Source: Bdellovibrio sp. (GTDB lineage: Bacteria > Myxococcota > SpSt-1050). From it: 54,983 nucleotides of DNA. Shown piece by piece: positions 27,618 to 37,221 of this stretch. The first letter of the stretch is position 1. Each line of letters begins with the position of its first letter. A program made the position numbers and the translations under genes. The notes below the pieces were generated by a model. The model worked only from the letters and a program-made list of their open reading frames with translations. It did no database searches and was not told the origin of the DNA. The stretch spans positions 1 to 54,983 of the forward strand of contig DYEF01000066.1 in NCBI GenBank assembly GCA_020725805.1, given 5' to 3'.

Positions 27618-28580
27618 ATGAAATACTATATCGGGATTGACCTCGGCGGGACAAATACAAGAGTAGCACTTATAGATGCCAACAATAAAATCATAAAAAC
27701 CGCAAAGGAGAAGACAGACCCGTCCAAAAAACCGGACAGGGTATCCTATCAGACCGCAAAACTCATAAAAAAGATGCAGTCGGGCATTGAAATCAGAAAG
27801 GGGCTGTCAGGCGTCTGCATCGGACTTGCAGGTCTCCTGTCGCCGGACGGACTGAGTGTAAAGATAGGTCCCAACTTCGGATGGAGAGATGTACCGTTTG
27901 CCAAACTTCTGAAAAGGCATATTGATATCCCCCTTATGATAGTAAACGACCTTACAGCCGTCTCCTACGGCGAATTTGCAATGGGGGCCGGAAAGAACAG
28001 CCGTAATATGTTCTGTGTATATGTCGGCTCAGGAATAGGGAGTGCTCTCATAATAGATAAAAAGCCGTATGACGGCTCCTCAAATGTGGCAGGCGAACTT
28101 GGTCATATAAAAATCAGGGAAGGCGGGAGGCTCTGCGGCTGCGGCGCAAAGGGGTGCCTCGAGGCATATACAGGCGGCAACTCAGTACGTGAGAGGCTGA
28201 TAGAACTCGCGAATCAGGATAAGGAAGGATTTTTGTACAAATCGGTAAACGGCAGTACGGAGAGACTCAATTTTTCGCATATGGAAAAGGGATTTGCAGC
28301 AAGGGATGCTGTCTGTACATCAATCTGGACAGAGGTCAGAGACCTGCTGTCAATGGCCATCGCAAATGTAGTAACGGTATTCAACCCTGATTGCGTGGTA
28401 ATAGGCGGCGGGGCTATCTCAAACACGCCTTTGCTCCTGAATGCAGTAATGAAGGATGTCAGGAAATACGCTACACCACCGTCCTGTTCAGTCCTCAGAA
28501 TACGCAAAGCAGTGCTGGGAGATGATGCAGGGATGGTCGGTGCAGCATTGCTGATTAAGGAAAAATTAGATTTGACATAA
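27618..28580 (+). CDS. ROK-family sugar kinase (glucokinase-like)
   Basis: Phosphorylates glucose or an N-acetylhexosamine with ATP. The nucleotide-binding 'GIDLGGTNTRVALID' opens the protein, 'VNDLTAVSYGE' holds the catalytic Asp, and the ROK zinc signature 'CGCGAKGCLEAY' is intact. 'VVIGGGAIS' is the adenosine motif. It is the third gene of the manC-manB-ROK operon (12-bp gap), so it may feed hexose phosphate to the mutase. The exact sugar cannot be read from the sequence. Confidence 0.9.
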   Translation: MKYYIGIDLGGTNTRVALIDANNKIIKTAKEKTDPSKKPDRVSYQTAKLIKKMQSGIEIRKGLSGVCIGLAGLLSPDGLSVKIGPNFGWRDVPFAKLLKRHIDIPLMIVNDLTAVSYGEFAMGAGKNSRNMFCVYVGSGIGSALIIDKKPYDGSSNVAGELGHIKIREGGRLCGCGAKGCLEAYTGGNSVRERLIELANQDKEGFLYKSVNGSTERLNFSHMEKGFAARDAVCTSIWTEVRDLLSMAIANVVTVFNPDCVVIGGGAISNTPLLLNAVMKDVRKYATPPSCSVLRIRKAVLGDDAGMVGAALLIKEKLDLT

Positions 28581-28600
28581 GCAAAAATTTATTTTAACTA
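28572..28600 (+). promoter_or_regulatory. Possible promoter of tRNA-Met
   Basis: A perfect TTGACA at 28572-28577, inside the ROK gene's last codons, followed 17 bp later by TAACTA, a poor -10 box. The position, 16 nt before the tRNA, is right. The -35 box is the main support. Confidence 0.35.
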
Positions 28601-28615
28601 ATCTCTCCCTACTAT

Positions 28616-28688
28616 GGCGGCGTAGCTCAGTCGGTAGAGCAGCGGTCTCATAATCCGCGCGTCCCCAGTTCGATTCTGGGCGTCGCCA
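28616..28688 (+). tRNA. tRNA-Met (CAT anticodon)
   Basis: Acceptor arms GGCGGCG/CGTCGCC, D arm GCTC/GAGC and anticodon stem GCGGT/TCCGC with a T-T mismatch next to the loop CTCATAA (anticodon CAT). The T arm is CCCAG/CTGGG around TTCGATT. It lacks the three G-C pairs of an initiator and has a paired first base, so it is an elongator Met tRNA, or less likely the Ile tRNA modified to read ATA. No CCA is encoded. The large activase gene ends 5 bp away on the other strand. Confidence 0.95.
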
Positions 28689-28693
28689 TTCTC

Positions 28694-31600
28694 CTACTTT
28701 TCAGCCTTCATTCTGAATCTGGTCTTTGCCTGATGGAGAAAAGCATCCAGAATCGTATCCCTCAGAGGGTCATCTGTATTGGAGTATACGGTTGTAATGA
28801 CAGGTATATTGCTGTAGTCCTTCCTTATCCTGTCGATAATTGCATTTGAGGCATTCCCTACCATACAGTTGAAACAGGTGGCATTGATGATTCCGTCCGC
28901 CCCCTTCTCGGCAAAATCAACAATCTTTGCAATGTTGAGAAAGAGGAGTTCGCTCGCCTCGTTCCATACATATCTCGAGGCCAGCCGCTTCATCTCATTG
29001 TAGGTCGGCTCTGATGCCTTCTTGATACGGCCGTCGATTACCCTCGAAATCTTAAACTCCTCAATAGCCTTCTTCATAATGAGGGCACCGTGTTTGAGGG
29101 ACTCCTGAAGGTTAAACTCCGAAAGGCTGTTATAGAATTTTCTGTAGATACCGAAATCCACGAGGTCTATCTGAAAAGGAGACGGCCACACCTCACATCC
29201 GGCCTCTTCGATCTTTTTATAAAGGTCGAAATTTGCCGCCGGATTGACCCTTGTGTATACATCTCCGGCTACACCTATGAGCGGTCTCTTTTCAGTTCTG
29301 TCCGTCCTTATCTGAGAGAGATTCTTCAGTGCCGCATCAAGTGCATCATAAATATCCCCGTAGGCGATAGCCTGCTCGATAAGGGAGAGATTCGTCCGGT
29401 GAATCATATCAGTGAGTCCCTTCTCTGTCTCATACGGTCTTATCTCACAGACAGCCTTTTCAAGCAGTTCTATCGCCCAGAGACCCTTATAATACCGCTC
29501 CATTGCATCGAGTCCCATAGCGGAGATCAGCTGCCCGCCGTCCGGGAAGAGAACCGTCACATTGTCCACACCAAGGTCGGAGAGCAAAACCGCCATCCCT
29601 TCACCATACTGATGCATCAGACACGGAATCTGTGTCCCGGGCAGATAGAAGAGGACCTCTTTCAAAAGTCCCTTTACCCCGAGCGCCACATTTATAAGGT
29701 CTCCCAGAAGGACAGAATAGGCGTGACACTCCTTACCTAAAGAGTACTTTTCACCAAGTGCCTGAATCTTCTCATCCGGCAGATTAAGAACCTTTACTTT
29801 ATATCCCTTGTACTTGAACAGTCCTGAAAAGGCAAATACCTGATCTGCAAAATACGGTATTACTATCTCAACATTTTCAGGAGAAGGAAAATCCTTCCGT
29901 ATCTTCTTCTCTCTGAAACGGGGAGCGGCATCCGATGAGATCCTGCTTTTCGAATGTTCTATCTGGTCACAGAAGGCCTCGAGCCTCGTAATCAGTCCGG
30001 CCTCCCCTCTCTGCTCATCAAACTCAAGTATGAGATGGGTCCGGTTTTTGAGGACATCCTCAAGCTGCTTGAAAGTAAAGGCGTCAGGTCCGCAGCCGAA
30101 GTTCGATACAATTACAGGATAGATCTCCCGCTTCTCCTGACTCAGGGCGACTGCATATTTGTAGATATCAGATGAGAATTTCCAGGGCAGATTCGTCTCT
30201 GTCCCTTCTGTATTAAGACCCATATACGCCGCCGGTACTCCCAGAATTCCCATTCTTCTCAGTCTTTCAAAGAGGCTGAGATTAATGTAGGGGTCGAAGG
30301 TATTATATGGCTTCCCGAGTATTGCGAATATATATCTATACCCTCCCTTCTCTGTAAAACGGGAGATATGCTTTTTGTATCTGTTCTCAAAATCCCTCTG
30401 TGCCTCACAGGCTGCATCATATGCCCTTTCGATACTCTTTTCATCCGTTGCGAGCAGTTTTCTGAACTGCAGAAACTCGCTTACAAACTTCTTTTTATCA
30501 GAAAGAGATATTACCGGACTCAGCACCTTTATCTTTTCAGCCTCGGTATTGATCATAAAGGGTATCGCCTGAGTATACGGACAGGCGTAGAGATTCTTTC
30601 CCTCTTCACCCGACAGGATAAACATCGCAGGAAGAAAGATAAAATCGGGTTTCTTCTCAATGAGCTCCGAGAGGTGTCCCGCCGCAAGCTTTACGGGCAG
30701 ACAGGCTCCGATCGTCAGCCTTTTTAGTCCGTCAGAAAGGGTCTTCTCCCCGGAGGGCTCCGACAGAACTGGCCGCAAACCGAGAGAACCAAAAAATGTA
30801 GAGAAGAAAGGCAGATATGAATACATAACAGATGCAAGAGGAATCCCTATACTCTTCTCACGCATCTCGTATCCCCTGAAATACTCCTTTGCCATTTCGA
30901 CATAGTCTGCGGCAAGATTCGGAAGGTTCGGCTCCGATTTTCCCCTTATCTCTCCGCTCGTATACTTCTCACAGGTATCACCGAAATAGGCCTTAAGTCC
31001 CTTCGTCTCTAAAATATTGACCTCACAGTTGTTCGAACACTGACGGCACTCAAAGGACCTGAGTCTCGGTATCTCAGCTGTATCAGGCCAGCAAAAGAGA
31101 GATTTGCCCTTGGTCTCTATCTTTGCAGCATAAGCCGCACCTATTGCACCGGATATTCTGTTGTAGGGATTGACCCTGATTTTCTTGCCGAGTATATTTT
31201 CGAATGCCGCAATTACAGCCCTGTTGGATGCAACCCCGCCCTGAAAAAGTATATTATTACCGATTCTCTTCTGATGGGCAACCTTGTCCAGATAGTTCCT
31301 TGCAATAGAATAAGCCAGTCCTGCCGTTATATCCGAAAGGGGGAGATTCTGTTTTACGGAATTTACAACCTCCGTCTCCATAAAGACTGTACAGCGCGAA
31401 CCAAGGTCGAGAGGAGACTTCGACCTGAAGGCATAATCTGAAAATTCGCCCCTGATGTTTATCCCGAGTTCGGACGCCTGCTCCTCCAGAAATGAACCCG
31501 TCCCTGCGGAACAAATCTTGTTCATCTGAAAATCCACAACATTCCCGTCCTTTACGGAGATAAATTTGGAATCCTGACCGCCGATTTCGAATATTGTATC

Positions 31601-32839
31601 AACCTCTGGGAAAAAGAGTAGAGCCCCCAGAGTCTGGCAGGTTATTTCGTTCTTTATTACATCGGCATTTAAGAGTCTTGCCGCCAGATATCTTCCGCTA
31701 CCTGTAGTCCCGCACCCAAGCACATCGAGTCCGCCCTTAAATCTCGACCTGATTATCCCGATACCTTCGTATACAGCCTCGGCGGGTCTGCTCCGGGTCG
31801 GAAGATAGACCGCCGAAATTACCTTCAGGTTCTTATCCAGTACAACGAGGTCGGTACTGACCGAACCCACATCAACCCCGAGATACCCCTCCATCTTTTC
31901 TGTAAAGACATCCTCCGGTTCACTCAACTTCTCTTCTTTCGTATGAGGAGTCAGTATACTGAACCTTCCCTCACTCCTCTTATTCCTGTTTTCAGAAAAG
32001 ACAGAGGAGAAATATTCGACAATCCCGGAAGAATCCACCGGTTCTGTCTCTTCTCCCTGCATATTCAGGGCAGAACCAAGCGCCGCCTCGAGCCCGGCCG
32101 CAGATGACCTTATGATATCCGCCCCTCTTTTCTCAAATATCAGTTCGTTAAATGCCCTTACAATTCCGTCATTTCTTGCACAACCCCCTGCTATTACGGA
32201 GGGAAGAGGCACATCACTCCCCTTCAGAAGAGTCGACATTGCATTTCGGACAATTGCCACGCATAATCCGTATGCTATCTCATCGAGCGGTGTTCCCTTC
32301 TGCTGCAGATGAATCATATCCGACTTTGCAAAGACAGAACACCTCCCTGCAATCCTTGCATACTTTTTTGCCGAGGCACTGATCCGGGAAAGTTCCTCGA
32401 TGGTAAGATCCAGTCTCTTTGCCTGCTGCTCAATAAAAGAGCCGGTCCCGGCAGCACAGGATTCATTTGTAAAGAAAGAGAGGATCTCCCGCTTCTTTCC
32501 TTCGACCTTACTCAGAATAATATATTTGAGCGAATGACCGCCTACTTCTATGACAGATACCGCATCGGGGTGCAGAAATGATGTACCCTTTGCAACCGCA
32601 ACAATCTCACCGCAGCAGAACTTATTGAAAGGATGGTCGATTCCGGATTTTACCCCTGTAAAACCGAAAATAAAGCTTCTGGACCCACTCTTCTCTATCG
32701 AGGAGGTTATCACTCTGTTGACAAATACCATAGTATCGTCGCTGGACCTTTCATAAAAACTCAGAAGTAATTTCCCCGACTCATCTGTCAGAACTGCCTT
32801 GTTAAAGACCGAACCGAAATCAAAACCGAGATAGTACAT
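28694..32839 (-). CDS. Double CoA-activase / 2-hydroxyacyl-CoA dehydratase-like protein
   Basis: Two BadF/HgdC-type ATPase modules sit in tandem (about residues 1-265 and 318-590). Each has the 'D(F/V)GS' phosphate loop and the paired cluster cysteines (Cys128/Cys167 and Cys443/Cys483, in '(C)(A/S)AGTGSF' and 'RC-VF'). In HgdC these bind one 4Fe-4S cluster between two subunits. The rest (~600-1381) is DUF2229/HgdB-like, with 'CRQCSNNC', 'GACLPVKL', 'GPDAF' and 'FNCMVGNAS'. Such long proteins are widespread in anaerobes but without a proven reaction. They are expected to use ATP-driven low-potential electron transfer in the cytoplasm. ATG 32839 follows AAGGAG. It is divergent from proline dehydrogenase. 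Confidence 0.9.
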   Translation of the reverse strand: MYYLGFDFGSVFNKAVLTDESGKLLLSFYERSSDDTMVFVNRVITSSIEKSGSRSFIFGFTGVKSGIDHPFNKFCCGEIVAVAKGTSFLHPDAVSVIEVGGHSLKYIILSKVEGKKREILSFFTNESCAAGTGSFIEQQAKRLDLTIEELSRISASAKKYARIAGRCSVFAKSDMIHLQQKGTPLDEIAYGLCVAIVRNAMSTLLKGSDVPLPSVIAGGCARNDGIVRAFNELIFEKRGADIIRSSAAGLEAALGSALNMQGEETEPVDSSGIVEYFSSVFSENRNKRSEGRFSILTPHTKEEKLSEPEDVFTEKMEGYLGVDVGSVSTDLVVLDKNLKVISAVYLPTRSRPAEAVYEGIGIIRSRFKGGLDVLGCGTTGSGRYLAARLLNADVIKNEITCQTLGALLFFPEVDTIFEIGGQDSKFISVKDGNVVDFQMNKICSAGTGSFLEEQASELGINIRGEFSDYAFRSKSPLDLGSRCTVFMETEVVNSVKQNLPLSDITAGLAYSIARNYLDKVAHQKRIGNNILFQGGVASNRAVIAAFENILGKKIRVNPYNRISGAIGAAYAAKIETKGKSLFCWPDTAEIPRLRSFECRQCSNNCEVNILETKGLKAYFGDTCEKYTSGEIRGKSEPNLPNLAADYVEMAKEYFRGYEMREKSIGIPLASVMYSYLPFFSTFFGSLGLRPVLSEPSGEKTLSDGLKRLTIGACLPVKLAAGHLSELIEKKPDFIFLPAMFILSGEEGKNLYACPYTQAIPFMINTEAEKIKVLSPVISLSDKKKFVSEFLQFRKLLATDEKSIERAYDAACEAQRDFENRYKKHISRFTEKGGYRYIFAILGKPYNTFDPYINLSLFERLRRMGILGVPAAYMGLNTEGTETNLPWKFSSDIYKYAVALSQEKREIYPVIVSNFGCGPDAFTFKQLEDVLKNRTHLILEFDEQRGEAGLITRLEAFCDQIEHSKSRISSDAAPRFREKKIRKDFPSPENVEIVIPYFADQVFAFSGLFKYKGYKVKVLNLPDEKIQALGEKYSLGKECHAYSVLLGDLINVALGVKGLLKEVLFYLPGTQIPCLMHQYGEGMAVLLSDLGVDNVTVLFPDGGQLISAMGLDAMERYYKGLWAIELLEKAVCEIRPYETEKGLTDMIHRTNLSLIEQAIAYGDIYDALDAALKNLSQIRTDRTEKRPLIGVAGDVYTRVNPAANFDLYKKIEEAGCEVWPSPFQIDLVDFGIYRKFYNSLSEFNLQESLKHGALIMKKAIEEFKISRVIDGRIKKASEPTYNEMKRLASRYVWNEASELLFLNIAKIVDFAEKGADGIINATCFNCMVGNASNAIIDRIRKDYSNIPVITTVYSNTDDPLRDTILDAFLHQAKTRFRMKAEK

Positions 32840-33009
32840 ATTTATCTCCTTAAGAGTTAACTGAATATTTAACATACAATATTAAAAAAAATTCCATAAA
32901 AAAAAACAGGTCTATATCCGATAATTCCAAACTCCCTTTGTTTTCTTGACAAGAGAGAAGAATTGAGCAAGTGATAAGCCTGTTGATTTGACCTTTAAGG
33001 AGGCTTTTT

Positions 33010-33858
33010 ATGTCCTTTCTTATTATCTTTGCAAGACGTTTCGTGGCAGGTGAGGAACTCATTGAGGCAGTACCTGCAATAAAGACATTAAACGAAAAGG
33101 GAATTATGGTCACATTCGACCATCTGGGCGAGAATGTCAGTTCGGAAGAGATGGCAAAGGCGGCGGCAGACTCCTACCTTGAGATACTCGATGTAATTCA
33201 GAAAGAGAAACTCAACTCCAATGTCTCTCTGAAACTCACCCAGATGGGGCTCGATCTGGGAGATGATTTCTGCCTTCAGAATGTCGAAAGGATTGTCAGT
33301 AAAGCAAAAGAGAACAACAACTTTGTAAGAATCGATATGGAGGGCTCTGCATACACACAGAGGACCCTCGATATCACATATAAACTGTTCGAGAAATACG
33401 GCAATGTAGGGGTGGTCATTCAGGCAATGCTTTTAAGAAGCGAAGACGACATAAAGGAACTCAACAGAAGGGGAATAAGAGTAAGACTCTGCAAGGGCGC
33501 ATACAAAGAGCCTGAATCCGTTGCATTCCAGAAGAAGGAACAGGTCAACGAAAACTATATCAAACTTATGAAGATGCTCCTTCTGGAAGGGAACTACCCC
33601 GGCATCGCAACACATGACGAGAAAATAATCGGGGAGTGTAAGAGATTTTCGCAGGAGAACAAGATCGAAAATTCCCGCTTTGAATTCCAGATGCTCTACG
33701 GGATAAGGAGAGACCTGCAGGTATCACTCGTAAAAGAAGGATACAATATGAGGGTTTATGTGCCTTACGGCAAAGAGTGGTTCCCGTATTTCTACAGAAG
33801 ACTCAGAGAGAGAAAAGAGAATGTCTTCTTCGTACTGAAAAACTTCTTTAAGGGCTAA
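33010..33858 (+). CDS. Proline dehydrogenase
   Basis: Oxidises proline to pyrroline-5-carboxylate with FAD. This is the stand-alone TIM-barrel form: 'FDHLGENV' near the start, 'VSLKLTQMGLD', 'RIDMEGSAY', 'VRLCKGAYKEP', 'ATHDE', 'FEFQMLYG' and 'RVYVPYG-EWFPYF'. Its 282 residues are slightly short because the N-terminal helices are reduced. No P5C dehydrogenase gene lies in the window. AAGGAGG precedes the ATG. An M20 peptidase gene follows after 12 bp, so peptide and proline breakdown may be linked. Confidence 0.92.
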   Translation: MSFLIIFARRFVAGEELIEAVPAIKTLNEKGIMVTFDHLGENVSSEEMAKAAADSYLEILDVIQKEKLNSNVSLKLTQMGLDLGDDFCLQNVERIVSKAKENNNFVRIDMEGSAYTQRTLDITYKLFEKYGNVGVVIQAMLLRSEDDIKELNRRGIRVRLCKGAYKEPESVAFQKKEQVNENYIKLMKMLLLEGNYPGIATHDEKIIGECKRFSQENKIENSRFEFQMLYGIRRDLQVSLVKEGYNMRVYVPYGKEWFPYFYRRLRERKENVFFVLKNFFKG

Positions 33859-33870
33859 GGAGGGAAAATT

Positions 33871-35112
33871 ATGTCAGTAAAGATTGCTCACGCCATTTCG
33901 CCGATTGTGGACAAATACAGAGACGAGATGATCAATATGCAGAAGGAGCTCACCAGAAGGGTTGCACTCGACCTTCAATACGGTGGGAAAGGCGAGAAGA
34001 AAAAGGCGGATTATATACTGTCTGTCCTGAAAGATATGCCGTTTACGGAGATAAAAGTATGTTCGGCAAAGGACGAGAGGGACCAGAGTGTGGAAAGACC
34101 AAACATAATTGCAAGGCTTAAAGGCAGGGATTCCTCAAAGACAATATGGATAATGTCCCATATGGATGTCGTACCGGCCGGTGAACCCGGCAGATGGAGT
34201 TCCGACCCGTTCGAGGTCAGAATCGAGGGAGAGAAGCTATTCGGCAGAGGTGTGGAAGACAACCAGCAGGGAATCGTTACATCAATCTTTGCAGTAAAGG
34301 CAATCCTTGAACTCGGTATGCCTCCGATATATGATGTGGGGCTGTTATTCGTCTCCGATGAAGAGACCGGCAACAAATACGGCATAGACTATGTCCTGAA
34401 AAACAATCCCGGATTATTCAGAAAAGACGACCTCATAATCGTCCCTGATGCAGGCTCGCCCGACAGCACTATGATAGAGGTTGCGGAGAAGTCGATACTA
34501 TGGACAAAGTTCACCGTAAAGGGGAAACAGACTCACGCAAGCACACCGAATCTGGGTATAAATCCCCACAGGGCAGGGGCGAATCTGATTGTCAGACTGG
34601 ATAAGGCATTACACAGGAAATTTAATCAGAGGAATAAGGTCTTCGACCCGCCTGTCTCGACATTCGAACCGACCATGAAGGAATCGAATATCCCGAATGT
34701 CAACACGATTCCGGAGACCGATATCTTCTGCTTCGACGCAAGGGTCCTTCCAGAAACGAGTCTTGCTGACGTAAAGTCCGTAATTTCGGAAACCATCGGA
34801 GAAATACAGAAAGAGTTTAATGTAACAGTGGAGACGGAATTTTTGCAGGAAGTACAGGCGGCACCTGCAACACCGGAGGATGCAGAGGCGGTGGAGAGAC
34901 TCAGAAAGGCCATCAAGAAAGTTTATAACCGCACAGCCAGACCGATGGGAATAGGCGGGGGGACAGTGGCAGCTGCATTCAGAAGAATGGGTTTCAATGC
35001 CGTTGTCTGGTCAACGCTCGAGGAGACCGCCCATCAGCCCGACGAATACTGCCTGATTCCCAATCTTATAGGAGACACCAAAGTATTTGCCAATCTGTTT
35101 GCATCGGATTAA
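33871..35112 (+). CDS. M20-family metallopeptidase/deacylase (ArgE/DapE-like)
   Basis: A di-zinc hydrolase related to acetylornithine deacetylase and succinyl-diaminopimelate desuccinylase. 'SHMDVVPAG' holds the first His and Asp, 'GRGVEDNQQG' the bridging Asp, 'SDEETGNKYG' the catalytic and bridging Glu pair, and 'PDAG' another ligand. The dimerisation (lid) domain lies around residues 205-320, and 'IGGGT' and 'TAHQPDE' end the catalytic core. Its substrate may be a dipeptide or an acyl-amino acid; the neighbouring proline dehydrogenase suggests a link to amino-acid use. AAGGAGG lies 8 nt before the ATG. Confidence 0.9.
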   Translation: MSVKIAHAISPIVDKYRDEMINMQKELTRRVALDLQYGGKGEKKKADYILSVLKDMPFTEIKVCSAKDERDQSVERPNIIARLKGRDSSKTIWIMSHMDVVPAGEPGRWSSDPFEVRIEGEKLFGRGVEDNQQGIVTSIFAVKAILELGMPPIYDVGLLFVSDEETGNKYGIDYVLKNNPGLFRKDDLIIVPDAGSPDSTMIEVAEKSILWTKFTVKGKQTHASTPNLGINPHRAGANLIVRLDKALHRKFNQRNKVFDPPVSTFEPTMKESNIPNVNTIPETDIFCFDARVLPETSLADVKSVISETIGEIQKEFNVTVETEFLQEVQAAPATPEDAEAVERLRKAIKKVYNRTARPMGIGGGTVAAAFRRMGFNAVVWSTLEETAHQPDEYCLIPNLIGDTKVFANLFASD

Positions 35113-35133
35113 AAAAAATAGTATGTATTAGTA

Positions 35134-37221
35134 ATGAACGAACCACTGAGGGTTGACCTTGTAATATCAATAATTGCCTTTTCGCTGGCCCTCTCTGTCT
35201 CTTTCAGAAGCACAAGGGACAAACAGCAGACACTTCTGTCCGTATTTTCATTTTTCATTGCGCTAATATTTCTTTTCAAATACATATTTCTGGAAACATC
35301 CACACATATATGGCTGAGACTCTCCATTGGTCTTCTTATACCACTCCCGATTGTAGCACTCTTCCTGATATCCACATTTCTAAAGGAAGAAAACAATCTG
35401 AGCATAGAACTTTATACAATTCAGTATATTTTTGCCCCGATTCTGATAGTCGGACTCTCGACCCCCATATTCAACAACAAAGAGTTTGTCTGGTTCAGTA
35501 TATCGTATGTGTTCGGTATGCTTTTATTTACGTTTATGAATCTTGTCTATATCAGCAGCAGGGAGGAGAACAGATCACAGAAGAAAAGGATTATCCTCCT
35601 GTCCGTTCTCGGGACATTGTCGATATTCTTTTCTATCCTTGCCCTGAAGATAAAAAGTACTCTCCTCTTTTCGGGTACCGATGCCCTGCTTATAATACTT
35701 TTTCTGTACTACATCAGTGAATCGGTACTGAACGGCAAACTGCTGGATCTACAGGAATTTGTCTCAAGGATTCTGATTCTTCTGGTCATCTCGGTAATTA
35801 TATCGGTTATATACTGGATATTCGTAATTCTCATCTCATACAAACCCTCGGATATGCTCCTCAACTCGCTTGCCGTCTCCATATCAATAACACTCGTCTT
35901 CGACCGACTGAGACAATATGTGGCCGGCTTCATCAGCAGTTATATAACCGCCAGAAAAAGGGATTTTACCGCAAGAATAAAACGACTCCGTAAAGAGATA
36001 TCCTCCATAATAGATGCAGAGATACTGCTTAAAAGGGTTGTAGACGAGATATTTGCATCGCAGAAGGTCAACTACTGTGCCTTTTTTATACTGTCAGAGG
36101 AAAGGACATATTACAGGATTCATTATGCACTTGGCCAGCAGATACCCGAGCGGATAGACAACATAATGGACCACTCTCTCATTGAGATGCTGAGTGAACA
36201 GAGACAGATTATCGTAAGGGAGATAATGGAAAAAAGATATTCTCAGGAGCCATCTCTCCCCGAAGAAAGCTCCCAGCAGTTAAAGACCCGTGATGCCCTC
36301 AATTCACTTGTAAGGCTCGATATCTCATTAATTTTTCCGGTATTCATAGAAAACGAGATGTACTATCTTCTGGCAATCAATGATTCGGGAGTCCCAGAGC
36401 CTCTTAACGCAGAGGAACTCGGAGAACTCATCGAACTTCTGGAGCAGGTATCCGTATCCCTTCAGAATCTCAGAATATTCGAAGGGATAAAGGAGAAGGA
36501 CAGGCTTGCGGCACTCGGCGAGATGGCTGCCGGACTTGCACACGAAATCCGTAATCCTCTCGGTGCAATAAAGGGTGCCGCACAGTATCTGAATCCGGCC
36601 AACCTCCCTCAGGAGGAGGCAGAATTTCTGAAAATCATAATCGAGGAGACAGACCGGCTCAACAGGGTTCTGACACAGTTTCTGGATTACTCCCGTCCGT
36701 ATCAGGGTGAATCTTCATCTGTCAGCCTCGACAATCTGCTCAGGCAGATAATCAGACTCTTTTCATCGGACAAGGAACAGAAATATTCCATCAGATATTC
36801 GAACTCATCAGAGGATTCGATTGTAAAAATCGATACCGAACAGTTCAGACAGGTAATGATAAACATTCTGAAGAATGCTCAGGAGGCTATGCCCGACGGA
36901 GGTGAAATAGAGATAAAGGTATATAAGGAGAATCCGATAGGCAGGAAGATTCTCTCGACGGTCCTTATGAGAGAAAGAGAGGGTTCGGACAAAATATTTA
37001 TTGATATTACCGACAAAGGTATCGGGATTGACGAAAAAGATATAAAGAAGGTATTTATTCCTTTCTTTACGACAAAGAAGAGCGGAACGGGTCTTGGTCT
37101 TGCAATCTCCAGAAAGATTATCGAGTCCCAGAACGGGAAACTCGAGATTTTCAGTAAAAAAGGGGAAGGTACAACAGTCAGAATTACACTGCTCTCCTTC
37201 AGTCCGGAGTCACTGAAATGA
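35134..37221 (+). CDS. Membrane sensor histidine kinase with GAF domain
   Basis: About eight hydrophobic helices fill residues 1-265, an unclassified integral-membrane sensor. A GAF-like domain follows (~285-450), then a HisKA box with 'LAHEIRNPLGAIKG' (His470) and a HATPase domain with 'NILKNAQEAMPDGG' (N box), 'DKGIGI' and 'TGLGLAISRKI' (G boxes). The NtrB-like H box suggests pairing with an NtrC-type regulator, but no response regulator gene is near. No clear ribosome site precedes ATG 35134. The last 4 bp overlap the CNNM gene. Confidence 0.92.
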   Translation: MNEPLRVDLVISIIAFSLALSVSFRSTRDKQQTLLSVFSFFIALIFLFKYIFLETSTHIWLRLSIGLLIPLPIVALFLISTFLKEENNLSIELYTIQYIFAPILIVGLSTPIFNNKEFVWFSISYVFGMLLFTFMNLVYISSREENRSQKKRIILLSVLGTLSIFFSILALKIKSTLLFSGTDALLIILFLYYISESVLNGKLLDLQEFVSRILILLVISVIISVIYWIFVILISYKPSDMLLNSLAVSISITLVFDRLRQYVAGFISSYITARKRDFTARIKRLRKEISSIIDAEILLKRVVDEIFASQKVNYCAFFILSEERTYYRIHYALGQQIPERIDNIMDHSLIEMLSEQRQIIVREIMEKRYSQEPSLPEESSQQLKTRDALNSLVRLDISLIFPVFIENEMYYLLAINDSGVPEPLNAEELGELIELLEQVSVSLQNLRIFEGIKEKDRLAALGEMAAGLAHEIRNPLGAIKGAAQYLNPANLPQEEAEFLKIIIEETDRLNRVLTQFLDYSRPYQGESSSVSLDNLLRQIIRLFSSDKEQKYSIRYSNSSEDSIVKIDTEQFRQVMINILKNAQEAMPDGGEIEIKVYKENPIGRKILSTVLMREREGSDKIFIDITDKGIGIDEKDIKKVFIPFFTTKKSGTGLGLAISRKIIESQNGKLEIFSKKGEGTTVRITLLSFSPESLK

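Noticed and set aside
29090-29740. 216-aa plus-strand ORF opposite the activase gene
   Set aside because: Antisense shadow; composition unlike neighbouring genes and no recognisable motif.
32946-32978. Promoter for proline dehydrogenase
   Set aside because: A perfect TTGACA at 32946 has no -10-like box at 16-18 bp; the nearest is 20-21 bp away.
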